Below, one piece after another: positions 48,991 through 61,439 of a stretch of DNA of 64,000 nucleotides. The notes under the pieces are model-generated. The model did no database searches, was not told the DNA's origin, and saw only the letters and a program-made list of their open reading frames with translations. The stretch lies in contig JAWQEG010001378.1 of assembly GCA_033782935.1 (NCBI GenBank), forward strand, positions 347,501 through 411,500, read 5' to 3'. Positions within the stretch are counted from its first letter, which is position 1. Every line of letters starts with the position of its first letter. This stretch comes from Petrolisthes cinctipes. Lineage: Eukaryota; Arthropoda; Malacostraca; Decapoda; Porcellanidae. The position numbers and the translations under genes are program-made.

Positions 48991-49138
48991 CGGCGACACG
49001 CGCCACACACACGTCATTGTGTTGTGACCACTGAGCTCTAATGGTTGTGACCAATGACAAGATGAAGAAATAGAGTAAGAGGAGTGGGCTCAAGCCCAGT
49101 AGACTGACGGCGAGAATCGGGTGCCTTGGTGGATGCAC
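48991..49138 (-). CDS. Candidate orphan or alternative first exon with hydrophobic segment
   Basis: ATG opens 49 codons, MHPPRHPILAVSLLGLSP, then LLLLYFFILSLV and a hydrophilic tail ending at G|GTAAAT, phase 1. That phase would splice in frame to ATPase exon 2. However, the ATPase exon 1 at 48304 already supplies the conserved family N-terminus. No known family is recognised. Confidence 0.3.
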
Positions 49139-49984
49139 AGAAAACCGATAAGAAATCCTTCAAGATGCCCTTCAGGGTGCCCTAAAGTTCTGTCCCAGCT
49201 CCCTTGGAAGTTTGGGGAGTACTCGTGAAAGCACAAACTGAATGAACAAAGAAATATTAAATGAAATTATAACTTGTAATAAAAGACTTAAATCTATAGG
49301 AGGTAATATGTTAATTGGTCACTTCAAAGTAGGACCAAACTAATACCTAATGGTCAGAGATGAGCATTGTTCTTGTTTTACAGCCTTACAGGTTGTCTCG
49401 AGCTAACATAGGAGTATCACACTCCTCACTTGAGAGTTGCAGCAGCAACCCACTCATTGGTTTGTCGTATCTTCCCATTTCATTCCTCAGATGTCAATCA
49501 TGTCATGTTTCTCTCATGGTCAGGAAGGCAGGTAGGGTGGTTAAAGGTACATTTATACCTGTCCCTCTTGCATGGAGGATATTTTAATTCCCTGGGCAGG
49601 TAGAAGACGTTGCCAACTTGTCCGCACCATCTCGGCTTTGGTCCACACTATCAACGCAGAGTGAGTGAGCTTAATAAATTAATAACTCAGCTTATTATTC
49701 TCTCGGTTCATTAGCAGTGTTACCAGATACAGCACTTCCTCATCTTCTCGGCCCACACCACTTTTGACTACAGTTGTTTTATTAGCAGCCCATGGTTTCC
49801 CCGCTTATGTCGCCAACACTCTTGCCCACCACCAAATCTGTGTACAATAATATTGGACTACCCGATAGCGAGGACATCAGGACATGCAGTAAAATCACAT
49901 TCAACATATTGAATGAATTACCGTTATTGCGTACGGTTTTTCTACCTTCAATACGCACTTATTTAGACCATTCCAAGATAGGAC

Positions 49985-50160
49985 ATATTCAAATGGGGCA
50001 TTTTGAAATTAGCCTGACCTTACCTAACCTAACCTAGACCACATCAGACTACCGGGACCTAACCTGGGCAAACTACCGGGAAATAACCATGGTAAAGTAC
50101 TGGAAATGACCGGGGCAAAATACTGGGAACAAGCCGGATCTGGCAACACTGCTACAAAAA
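49985..50160. repeat. Degenerate tandem repeat of about 22 bp
   Basis: Four units of GG(C/T)AAA(C/G)TAC(C/T)GG(G)AA(A/C) type, preceded by CCTTACCTAACCTAACC. Confidence 0.65.
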
Positions 50161-50399
50161 GGTAATTATTTCAATAAATACCCTTCAGGTATTTCATTTC
50201 AGGTATGGCTGATTTCTGGCATGGACATTGATTTATTGGGCTGAGTAATGATACTCTACTCACAGAACGCCAATAGGTGTTTGGTAGCAGGCTATGATGT
50301 CCAGCTAACGTTAAGTAGCATTGGTTCATGTTGTGAGTAGGGATATATTTTTCTGGCCTGTCGGTTTTGTTGGAAGTAGCCTATGGGTAATGGTAATGG

Positions 50400-50466
50400 G
50401 ATGATGTTGTTGTTGTAGTTCCCCAGACTGTCTGTCCGAGGACTCCGAGCAGTCCCGAGTCCGGAT
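50400..50466 (-). mobile_element. Very short LINE 3'-end remnant, minus strand
   Basis: The reverse complement reads CTCGGGACTGCTCGG...CAGACAG...GGAACTACAACAACAAC, paralleling the last 60 bases and (CAA)n tail of the LINE copies at 20.9 and 52.8 kb. Confidence 0.5.
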
Positions 50467-50897
50467 ACTCGCACAGATACTCGGACCCCCAAAGGGGAAT
50501 CAGAGAGATAGTGAGATCTGTTTCGTCGAAGGCAACAGAAGAGGGGACAACTGGTTCACGGTCGTGTGCCCCGAGCCAATGAATCCATAACCTCCCTTGT
50601 TATGCCACTCAATGGTACCCCCGAGCTAATGAACTTAACAGTTGCCTCCCCTGTTGTGCCACCCAATCGGGCGATCTCGCCAGCTACCCAGAAGGAATGA
50701 GAAATAGTAAGAGACAGATAGAACAGCCCAAGGTATGGTAGAAGATGCCAAATTCCTCATTTCTGAGTAGAACCAGCCCTCACCAGGAAGAAAGAATAGG
50801 AAGAGGAAGAGAAGCATACGCCAAGCCACGTATGGAAGGGGGAGGAGAGAATTGGAGGAAGATCGGGCTTGCGACTATGGCTTCAACTCTAAACCTC

Positions 50898-52870
50898 CTG
50901 ACAACATTATTAACATATACCTCAAACACCTTGGACCACAAGGCATACAAACACTCACTAACATAGCAAACTACAGCTACTCACACAACACAATACCCAA
51001 CATCTGGAAGCACGGAAATATCATCACTATCCCCAAAACCAACAAAGATCCCACATTACCCTCATCACACCGTCTCATCACCCTCCTTTGCACCCCCTCC
51101 AAAGTTACTGAGCACTTCATCATCAGCTTAATCACACTACAAATTCCCCTAGCATCCTCACAACATGGTTTCAGACCACTACACTCAACAAACACTCTTC
51201 TCACAGACCTCACACAAAGAATTTATGATGGCATCAACTCAGATAGACCCCACACAGAACACTTCCAGTTACACTGGACATCTGTAAAGCATTTGATGCC
51301 ATACCCCGCCGCAACTTAACAACCAAAATTTACAACACAAACACGCACAATAATACAAAACTATGGCTGGCCGGCTTCTTGGGAGGAAGAGTACATTTGC
51401 TGGTCAGTCATCTAGCATTAAAAGTTTCACCAATGGTGTCCCCCAAGGTTCTGTTCTCTCACCCACACATTTTAATTTTTACATGCACGACCTACCAACA
51501 CCCCAGGGGCCACGAATTCACATAGCCTCCTGTGCAGACTACATAACACTCACATGTACAGTCGGCCTCAGGAATTCGTACACAGGGCATTGGTTAAAGA
51601 GAGTCTGTATTCTGCACTTACTGTAGGCATTATTCTGCTGACTGATTCAAGTATGAGCCATATAAGATTACTAGAAAAGTTTGGTGTTAGGAAAGGGATA
51701 TAGTAATTTTTTTAGTTGTTACGAACCATTGATGTCACAGTGGTGTATACGAATTCCTGAGGCCGACTGTACACACAGAAATGCAGACACAGCCACTCAC
51801 ATTCTCCAACCCTACCTCAACACACTTAATCCCTGGTTCACTACAAACAGACTTAAAATAGCACCCAAGTCAACTGTCACCCTTCTCACCAACTGGAACA
51901 CAGAACACCGCTACACACCACACCTCACCATAAACAACACACCTATACCACACACACACACACCCAAAATACTTGCTATAACATACAATACATCCATGAC
52001 ATTCAAACAACATATCACGGCCATCAAAAACAAATGCATGCAAAAACGTAAAAGCCCTCAGATCACTTGCCAGCACAACCTTTGGACACAACAAAGAAAC
52101 CACAACCACAATGTGCAAACAATATATCCGATCAGTGATGGATTATGCAAGCCCTGCCTGGGCCTCAAACATCACTGAGACTCATCTCAACACCCTTCAG
52201 ACCATACAGAATAGAGCCCTAAAGATAATCACAGGCTGCACAGCTACCACACCTACAGACCACTTACACTATGAAATCAAAGTCCTCAAGGATCATCTTG
52301 ACATGAGAGGCACACAAACACTTGCTGTAGCCTCCACAAACCCACACCATCCACAACACTACATGGCAAAACACCCACACATGCCAAGGAACATCAAAAC
52401 AACACCTAGTACACGATACCATACACAAATACTATCATCTCTTACACCCTGCCCACCCCAAACTAGTCTCCAGAAACATATCCATACTTAAATTACTTGC
52501 CAATCCATCCAAACACTCAAGAACAACACTCAGCTGCATGCACGACCTCCTGACATCCACTCATCTGAATCCTCCTTTCCCCGTGAGGACAGAGTTCACC
52601 TGGCCCAGCTGCGGTGTGGCCACCACCCAGCCCTTTTGACATATCAGAAGAAGCTACATGGAGCCATTATAGATGCCTGTCCGGGATGCAACACAGCACC
52701 CCATTCTATTAAACACATTATGGAATACTGCAATGTACACAACCACACTAGCCAACAACACAACCTACACTCCCTGAGGGCACTGTGGGAAAGCCCGGTT
52801 CAGGCCATGGCCTTCCTCAGGAGCTCGGGGCTGCTCGGCCAGACAGCTTGAGGAACTTCAAGAACAACAA
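50898..52870 (+). mobile_element. 5'-truncated LINE with reverse transcriptase, interrupted by a MITE
   Basis: Flanked by an identical CTCTAAACCTC target duplication (50887-50897 and 52871-52881). Frames cover RT fingers (KHLGPQGIQTLTNIANYS, IPNIWKHGNIITIPK), palm with HGFRP and GVPQGSVLSP-like block, and a degenerate catalytic box CADY at about 51531 where F/YADD is expected. The C-terminal CPGCNTAPHSIKHIME motif and (CAA)-type tail follow. Frameshifts (about 51260-51300, 51400-51550, 52490) and the MITE make it defective. G-poor strand. Jockey/CR1-like by motif order. Confidence 0.88.
51559..51769. mobile_element. 211-bp mariner-type MITE nested in the LINE
   Basis: 25-base inverted repeats starting CAGTCGGCCTCAGGAATTCG, flanked by TA (51557-51558, 51770-51771). 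Removing it rejoins the LINE frame directly after the catalytic box. Confidence 0.93.
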
Positions 52871-52881
52871 CTCTAAACCTC

Positions 52882-55138
52882 TTCTCAGGGATGCTGTTGG
52901 TCCACCAAAAAGGTGGACTCATCCACCTTCGGAACACCATTTCTTCTGAACCAGGATAAGCCAGTGACCCAAATATTCCCAACTCATACGACTCACCCAA
53001 AATACAAGAAAGACATTGCACGTAAGTGAACCGGTGGCACAGAAATGTGATGATGAGATATACCGCCCACCGCGGTGGGTAATGGGATGTTGAGTTTATT
53101 ATTAGAGCCAGAGGAACATGCATCATCTCTCGCCCAATGAAGTGGTTTTAGGTTCCTGGAAGAACATAAACTGAACTTGTTTATGTGAAAAAATCGGGTT
53201 GTGTTTGAATACTTCAGCAGTTTCAGTCATTTCACACTGCAAGTCCTATTATGTACACAAATGAAACAGTTATGGATTGATTGAATGTTATGGATACTGC
53301 TGCATGTTGGATGCTGTGTATGAGTATAATTGAGAGATGAAGGAATACAAATCCTGTTCATCTTTTGTTTTAGATCCATCTGGTTATATTGGGAGAGCAG
53401 AGGAATGAGACAATAAGGGTTCAAAAAAGTTGGAAAGCATGACGAAGGGAAAGTAGAGGAATGCAAACCTTGCAATGATTTGTATGATAAATAAGCAAAG
53501 GGGGGGATATACCATTGTGGTATAGAGAATAATCATCATAAATGAAGTACAGGTAGTATACAGGATTGTAATTTTGAGTACCTTGGACAGTGACTGCTTA
53601 CCATGTGATTTGCAGAGTATGGCTACATATGGGTGGCTCTGCTGGGTATTTTCACTGAGTGTTTAATCATTCCCCCCCTGTATCATAGGGGATACGAGGC
53701 TGACTACATCATTCTTGTAATGGAGGTCAGCCTCGTATCCCTAAGATAAAGGAGGGGAGTGAGGGTTGGGAACCCCGCTCTCTAACAATGACCCCACCAA
53801 AGGCTCAAATAGCCTCGGAGCTGGACCCCTTGCCTGTTGGGAGTCCTGCACTGGAGCTAGAGATTCCCCACCCATTGAAAAAAGGGATGATGCTTAATCG
53901 AATATGGGAAAGCACAAATGTTTGGGATATTTTCACATAATTGAGGTTTGTCTGTAAGTAGTGAAGGATTACATACAGTACAGTCCAACTGCCCTGACTT
54001 ACACTTGGACAAGTTAGGGTTGTCCTCTGTGTGAAGTAAGAATATTGGTTAGAATGGGAGGAATAACAATACAACACTATTTGTATCAGGTGAAGTCAAA
54101 GTACTATACTTCATAAAATTTTGCCAAAAACACTGGAAAGTATATAAAATGTCTTCCTTAGCACCACTTTTAATAAAACACTCGTAACAAACTGTACATC
54201 TCAGCTCTACCTACTGACGGACTATGGCTTCTAGTAACTTTGTGTCTAACTAGGTGTGCTTGATTATTACTTTTCTAGTTAATTAAAAAAAAATACAAGA
54301 AATTAATCAATAAATTCATAATTCTTTGCATGACCTTAGTATTTATGATAACGACTGAAATTGAAAGATCCAATACCAATTAATAACAGTAATTCATATT
54401 AGTTTTCTTAGATCCTGTAGTATCCATAAATAGGTGCACTGTACAGCACAGAAATTTTACAAACAAATGAGAATCTGCCCAGCAGAAATTACTACAGAAT
54501 ACACTGTAATATATATTTACAGCTTATTGGCAATATACTGTACCCATATTCTTTGTGGGGGCTGTACATTTTTCACAACTATGAAAATATTGGTAATGAT
54601 ATGATAAATACCATAATAATACACAACATACAGATTAAATCTAATCACAGAAACCTGTTCAGAGACTATCTGTAAAAGATAATTAAACAAAATAAATACC
54701 TGCCCCATTATAAGCAAAACAACGAAGTCAATAATGTCATTCTATAAGCAAAAACTATTTTTGATGTCAAGATTCTGTACAGTAATCATGAGACTGACAA
54801 CTATTTTTTTATTTTCTTAGATGACATTACTGTACTTGATGAATTAGTTCTGCATCATTGTGGTTAATATGGCTTGCTATAAACAAGCCAAAATGCACAA
54901 CAATTTAATTATGTTTTCAGTAAAATGTTTCAATCCTCAAGAAAGTGGCCAAAATTAAATAACCTTTATTCAGTTTTCTACTAGCACTCCAATAAGCATA
55001 CTGTACACTCTCCTACCCACCATCTCATACCTACACAGCCATCCTTCCTACTCTTTAGTAAATAATAATTTTAATTTTTGGATTTACATCTGTGACACTC
55101 ATATACAGGGTTTAATGTCAGAGGGGTTTCTTTTACTA
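52882..55138. other. Intergenic, no gene recognised
   Basis: AT-rich on both strands. The only structure seen is the 53.7-kb stem-loop. Confidence 0.5.
53672..53757. repeat. Stem-loop with 16-bp perfect arms
   Basis: GGGATACGAGGCTGAC (53689-53704), 21-base loop, perfect complement at 53726-53741. Imperfect pairing extends the arms to about 32 bases each. Confidence 0.8.
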
Positions 55139-56219
55139 CCGTAAAACACCCTAACTTCGGACTGCGCCCAAACTTCGGACATTTCGCGAAGAAATGTAAT
55201 AATTCAACTGTACTGGAAGAGAGTGCTATATTTGCAAAAAATAACGATGGTGTTAGCTAGGGGGATGTCAAAGACATGTATAAATTCTATTACAATAGCT
55301 TGAATATGTGTGGGTGAAAATATTCAACAAATGCAATGGGGAAAAAGTCCGCATTTTCGAACTTTGCAAAACTTTGTTCACACAGAACAAAGAGTTTCAA
55401 TTGTAAGAACGTGAATGGTACGATTATAAGTGGACAATCTCTGTAAATGCTGGGCAGTACACAAATTTAAAATATATGCGTGCATAACCGTGTTATGATT
55501 TTTTTAATGAATATTTCTTTCTTTTACAGAAAAAAGTCCTAACATCGGACAGACAAATTAATTAAGGTAAATATATTCCAAATGTCGGATAGACAATATA
55601 TATTAATGTTAAGTGATATAAAATACATTAACAGAAAACCATGCCTAAAACAGCGAAATCCCTAACAAAAAGGAAAAGAGCTTACACAAGTAAAGTGTCC
55701 AAAGGCTAAAAGTGACATAAATAACAACATGAGTGTATGCAAAGCAGCAGAATAAATATAAATTAAAAAAAGAGCACAATGCATGATTACCTGAACAAAA
55801 ACAGAGCAAACCAGTAGGACGTGGGATATATCTCTTTATATATGTATAACTCGCGTGGCAATTTTTTTTTTACATTTTTTAAAAACTCCTCATGTGTCCG
55901 AAATTTGGCCAGCGTGTCCAGAGATCAATGCTGTTAACCATTCTCATGTTTAAAGGGAAAATACAATCCTATCCGAAGTTTGAAAGAGCTGTCCGAAGTT
56001 AGGAAATTTCTGAAGTTTTGAAAAAAAAAAGAAAGAAAGAAGAAAAAAAAAAAAAAAAAAAGAGCACGAATTTAGCATGCTTAATTTTTTTTGTTATATG
56101 GATTCAGTAGGTACTCTCCCTGGCTACTACATGACACCAACAGGAATAAAATTGCACCATTACTAACAGAGTTATTCACTAACACATGTAAAAATGTCCG
56201 AAGTTAGGGTGTTTTACGG
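55139..56219. mobile_element. Mariner/pogo-type element, 1081 bp
   Basis: Identical ends CCGTAAAACACCCTAACTTC (left) and its reverse complement (right), TA flanked (55137-55138, 56220-56221). At least eight further TCCGAAGTT/CATCGGAC-type boxes are scattered inside. A short basic frame at about 55643 (MPKTAKSLTKRKRAYTSKVS) may be a transposase start. A poly(A)-rich tract lies at 56020-56060. Confidence 0.88.
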
Positions 56220-56221
56220 TA

Positions 56222-59200
56222 TCCCCTATCCACAGCTCTCTCTATTTCAACCCTCAACAAATTAGGTCCTCTATTAAACATTCCCCACCGTATCTTCTTC
56301 AACAAACCAAGATCTATCCTCTTGGAAACTTCTCCACAAAGAGATGCCCACAGCAGAAACGTCTCCCTATACAAATGCTTTTTTCCATAAGCAACTGAGG
56401 TACTGTATATGGGACAAAGTAATATACAATACCTTTAGCTGAGAGTATGAAAGTATTAGCAGAAGTATGGATCCTTAACTTTACACTGTGGGATACCGGT
56501 ACTTCTTCCTTGGACTAAGTACAATGGCGTAGATGAAAACCTCATATGACGAGCCTAAATCATTGATACATCACTACAGTACTGTAGTACTTTTATGTAT
56601 AAAGAATGAACATGTCAAAGATTTCATTTCATATATGTTTAACTTCCCTCCTGTAATGAATTTCCTGCTGTGCTAGTTTGGAATAATTATATAATATTAA
56701 ACCCTGTTGTGGCCAGGATGTGAACTTGATCATCCCAGGTCCTATGACTATGAGTGTGGAAGCTCATACCTCGTCACAACAGGAGCTTACGGGTTTATGA
56801 CCTTCAGTAGCAAAATACCATCCAAACAGATTGTTCCTTACACTGTAGTAATGTCTTCATCAATATTCTATCTAGTTATATTACACTTTAAAGTACAGGT
56901 TGGCACATGGGAAAGCTTACCACCCAAAACATTTACATATTTATGATAGTTACTGTGAACAATGCCCTGGGCAGTGAAGCACCTCATGTGTTACCCTCAT
57001 TGGTGCCAAGACTCAAGAATTTTCCCTAACAAGTCAATTATGAAGTATGAGAAAAAAATATAGAATACAGTACTGCTATTTATGTTAAATACAAAAGTAA
57101 AGATCAATAGATTCAAAATAGAAATTCTGGGAGAAACAAGCCACAAATCAAAAGAAGTACTGTACAGTACAGTTATCTACACATGAAACTAGAAAGCCTT
57201 GATACATTTTTGAGTGGCCCAGAAAAAACATTTAGCAAATAATCTTTCTTATATTCAATCTTGTTGTCTGTATGATTAGAGAATTCTACCACATATTTGG
57301 GTATTGCATGAAAATTGGAAGAGGTCAAAATAATAAATAACCATGTTTTGTACAATGATCTAGGTTTACCAGTTTTATGTGTGGGTGACTATTGCAGTTA
57401 GCATAAAGTATTGTTATTTCAAAATTACCAAATGAATAATAAAAATATATGCTATGGAGAGGAGACATGCATGAAATACAGTACTTTTATATATAATAAA
57501 TAATTCTGTATCAAATTCTGAAAAATATGGACAAAATAGCTGTCTAATCTAAAGCTAGTAAGTATAAATACAATCCAGGTTTGTAAAAGTCAATATGGCA
57601 TACGGCACAAATATAATTTTTGTCATATCACAGTCTACGGTAAATAAATTAGCTGTGATTACTATTTTTGATGGAAAGAGACATACTATTTATAAATAAA
57701 TGGTAGAATAATGGCAGTACTGTAGAATCACTATACACCCACCCACACTTCCAACTGGGATAGCCAGTGCAGTCAGTTATGGTCTGTTAACCTGTGAAGT
57801 CTGAACACAGTTACTTATGAGTTAAGGCTCTAAGTTAACTATTGACAATTCACTTTCCAGAGACAGCTGACATGATACACTCAGGTTAATAATGATTGTA
57901 AATACTATATATCTTCTCTACAAATTTCATGCATAACAAAATAAAGTGTTGGTTAAAATGAGGCTACTTTATCACCAAAAGTTTACATCAAAAGTAAATC
58001 CTCTGCTATACGTCTGGTTTAATGAAACCAGTATCCTTCAATTTGTAGTTATCTTTCTCTGTTTTAACTTTTGCTGAAATATTTGTGGTATCAGGAATTC
58101 TGCACCTAGATTGAAGGTTCAATAACCCTATGAAGTTTTTCACAAGGTTTACTCCACAATTGTAATGAATTTTCTCTTGTGCTAGGCCAGAACAGCTATA
58201 CTGTACACAAGATATTTCTCTGCACACCCTTGGTCTATGACCCTGAGTGTCTGTCTAAGCCCTTACCCCATGAGCCATGTACACTATCCATAATAAATCT
58301 GTGATCATCATATGGGATCTTATGGGTAATATTGTGCAGCACTTCACCTTTGGCCCCATCTTTTGGAATCCTCCCAAGCGAGTACCTAGAGTCCTAGACA
58401 GACCATTCCCACTTCCATCCCACCTCCAAGCATGTATTTCTAACTTCTTTCAGCCACAAGTTTTGTGACCTTCCCATCAGCATGCAGGGTCAACCTTAAG
58501 GAAACAAAACTTATGCCCATTCAGCTAATATTTGTATTCTTTGTGCAGGCTAGAAATAGGCCTCAAGCCTTTCTCAAGGAGTACTCTCTGATTGGACATT
58601 GATTTCTCTTCAGGTATACATATCCCATGATTTTGCAAAGGCACTTGTTAAATATTACCAAAGGAGCTAAGACAGGCCCACTGGCCATTACTTTAGTACA
58701 GGTATCACGGTCTCCCAGTCAAAGAGTAAGAGCAGGACCAATATCTTCCTGAAAATATTCATCTCCTAACTCAAATACAGACAATGGTAAATACTCCTTT
58801 CAGATAAGGTCATAATCTAGTCTGACCAACCTCTGCTCTGCAATATACAGTCGGTGTTTTAGAAAAAATAAAAATAAAAAAATGCGGTCAGCATCCTCTC
58901 TACTTGTCAAAATTTTCTTTGAGGTATATGTCTGTAGTGGATAAGTAATTAGTATACTGTAAGGCATCACAGGATTGCCATGGCCTTCAGCAACCACATG
59001 GTGTGACGGTCTCAGTATAAATTTCACAGCGTAATGGTAAGGGCGTTTTTAGTTCCTGCAATGACAGTCTTTGTTTAAAAAATGCCTATGTTAGAAATAC
59101 TGTATCATCACTTAACCTTGCAATGGTTACGATGATATAGCATCTGTGATTGCCTTGTACAAAAATAAGGAAACAATTAAGAAAGAAGAAAATAAAATGG

Positions 59201-60551
59201 AAATTAGGTATGGGTTGTATATGGATACTACCGTACTCTATTAGGTCTGGGGCTAAACGAACCCTAACCATCTTCAAATATGCATGAATTTTGCCTCCAA
59301 ATTACTCACAAGAGTCTTAAAGAGACATGGGATGCCAACAAAATATTACTGGGTGTGTGTATGTTGACTGACTTTTAAGGAATTACTGTACTATCAGAGG
59401 GTTGCGACTCTTGACTCTGTGACCATGGGCATAATGTGTCATCTTTTATGTCACCGACTGTACTCCCAAATTAAATGAAACTATTATCAATATAAGCATG
59501 GACTGGATATTAATATCTTATAGGTATCCAAGTTTCTGAATTTTGGTTTGATTTAAGACACTGAGAATTTCACCAACTTCAAATCCTCATGTAGGAACTT
59601 GAGCAGTAACAAGAGCCTCATATGTTTCACTGGGAAGCATCAGAGAAATTGGCGAGTTTCTTGTCATGGTTCCTCGATGTATATCTGCAGTGTGGCATCT
59701 GTCTATTGTTCCATAATTAGGCATTGATACATTTACTAAAATCAAAGAACTTCTACTATAGACCAGTGTACTATAACTACCATATTTTAAAGGTGTTGAA
59801 ATATATTACAGTACAGTATATGAAATTCATCTTTTTGCAGTTACATTTTACAAAATACAGCAGTCATTATACCACACATTTGTATGACTATACAGTACAG
59901 TACTTTAGACTACATAATGGATTTCTTACATATTTTCATGAAAGTCTCCCTCTCAAATGTCCATATAAGTAATTATTACAAACCTCAAGACAGTGTAAAT
60001 TTGAATATTCACTCACCGACTTACACACTCAAGTATTAATTTACTGTATTTTCTTATGGGGTATACAAAAATAACAAAATATACATTTTTCTGAGGCTCT
60101 GTGTACTGACTGAAGTTTAATGGTGGTATTTTCATTACAAGGTGAGGTAGAGTACTCTGTTTCCCTTTCACTTCATTTCCTGTCCAGATTTTCACATTAC
60201 CTATATGTGAAATCTGTACTCTTCTGCTACCCGTGCATGTCAACAAATGATGGTTAGTTTTCCCAAGCTGAATTAAACTAGCAAACATTAATTCAGATTA
60301 ACTATCATACAGGAGAGAAGGTGGTACAGTACCTTCCTTTGTCTTAGAAGTCCCATTATGAGTCTTCTACATGGATTCATTGACATCACTTGTTGAAAAT
60401 ACCTTATAACTAGTGGAATGCTCAATATATTACAAACAAGTTCAGAAATTAATTCTAAACCATAATTAAATAAGACTATCCATGAAAAATATACTGAATA
60501 AAATTAAGTTAAGCCATTATGACTGTTCTTCTAGGTAACTGTGTTCAAGTA
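56222..60551. other. About 4.3 kb without recognisable gene
   Basis: Two diverged copies of a short element (about 56650-56770 and 58160-58260) share GTAATGAATTT, TGTGCTAG and CTATGAC..TGAGTGT in order. Arrays of TACAG/TACTG occur at 57158-57173, 59807-59818 and 59891-59903. Confidence 0.45.
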
Positions 60552-61434
60552 CAGTGGTACCTCAGTTCTTGAACTTAATCCATTCCAGAAGGCGGTACAA
60601 AAATCAATTTGTTCGAACACCGAATCAATTTTTCCCATAAGAAATACTGTAAATTGGATTAATCCGTTATAGACCTCCTAAAATTACGCATTATGAAGCA
60701 TTTTAAGTAAAAATACTGCTAATTTATACCTGTATAATAATACAGTAAACCCTCGCTAACTCGGATCAATTGGGAGGAGACCCTTGTCGAGTTGTCTGAA
60801 GATCCGAGGGCTTAATTTTGATGCATACGACTGACTGCATGCACACCCACCCTCAAAACTATATGTGCTTTCATTCGTATTTCTGGTTCCCATACACAGC
60901 TACACACACACAAAAACATGACAATTTTACAAAAAATTATATACTACTGTACTGCAGAAATATATCTAATTATATATATTTACATGAAGCAAGGTATTGT
61001 GGTGTGGAGGTAGGTGAGGAAGTGTGGGAATCGTAGCTCGTATCAGTCAGTTTATCAGTCACGGCGTACTTGTTGCCACACGGACACATTATTCCCTCGG
61101 TTTTTGTGATATTTTTATGCTTACTTCTCGTACAGCAATTTCCTTTCAATGGCGTTGAAGAGAAAGCTTTCAAGTGATGTTACTAGTGATGAAAAGAAAG
61201 ACAGATCATCACATTTCGTGAAAAAGTCGATATTGTAAAGAGAAAAGGTGGCAACAACTGGCCATGCTTTAAGGTTGATCCAAACAACTATAGCCAGTCA
61301 GGTTTTTTTGGGCCACGACAGCTTGGTTTGGGAACCGAGTTTATGTTCGACAACCGAGACATTTTTATCTCAAACAACATGTCAAGAACTGAATTGTTCG
61401 AGAAGGGAGTCATTCGAGAACCGAGGTACCATTG
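60552..61434 (+). mobile_element. Tigger-type element, 883 bp, with transposase start
   Basis: The left end CAGTGGTACCTCAGTTCTTG and right end CGAGAACCGAGGTACCATTG are inverted repeats with TA flanks (60550-60551, 61435-61436). At 61149 an ATG opens MALKRKLSSDVTSDEKKD. After a small frameshift it continues ITFREKVDIVKRKGG, matching the pogo/Tigger helix-turn-helix start. The catalytic domain is missing. Confidence 0.9.
60734..60812. mobile_element. Second Tigger-like terminus inside the 60.5-61.4 kb element
   Basis: CAGTAAACCCTCGCTAACTC follows TA and resembles a distinct Tigger terminal repeat. A partial inverse (GATCCGAGGGCTT) follows about 55 bases later. The matching far end was not found. 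Confidence 0.45.
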
Positions 61435-61439
61435 TAGAA

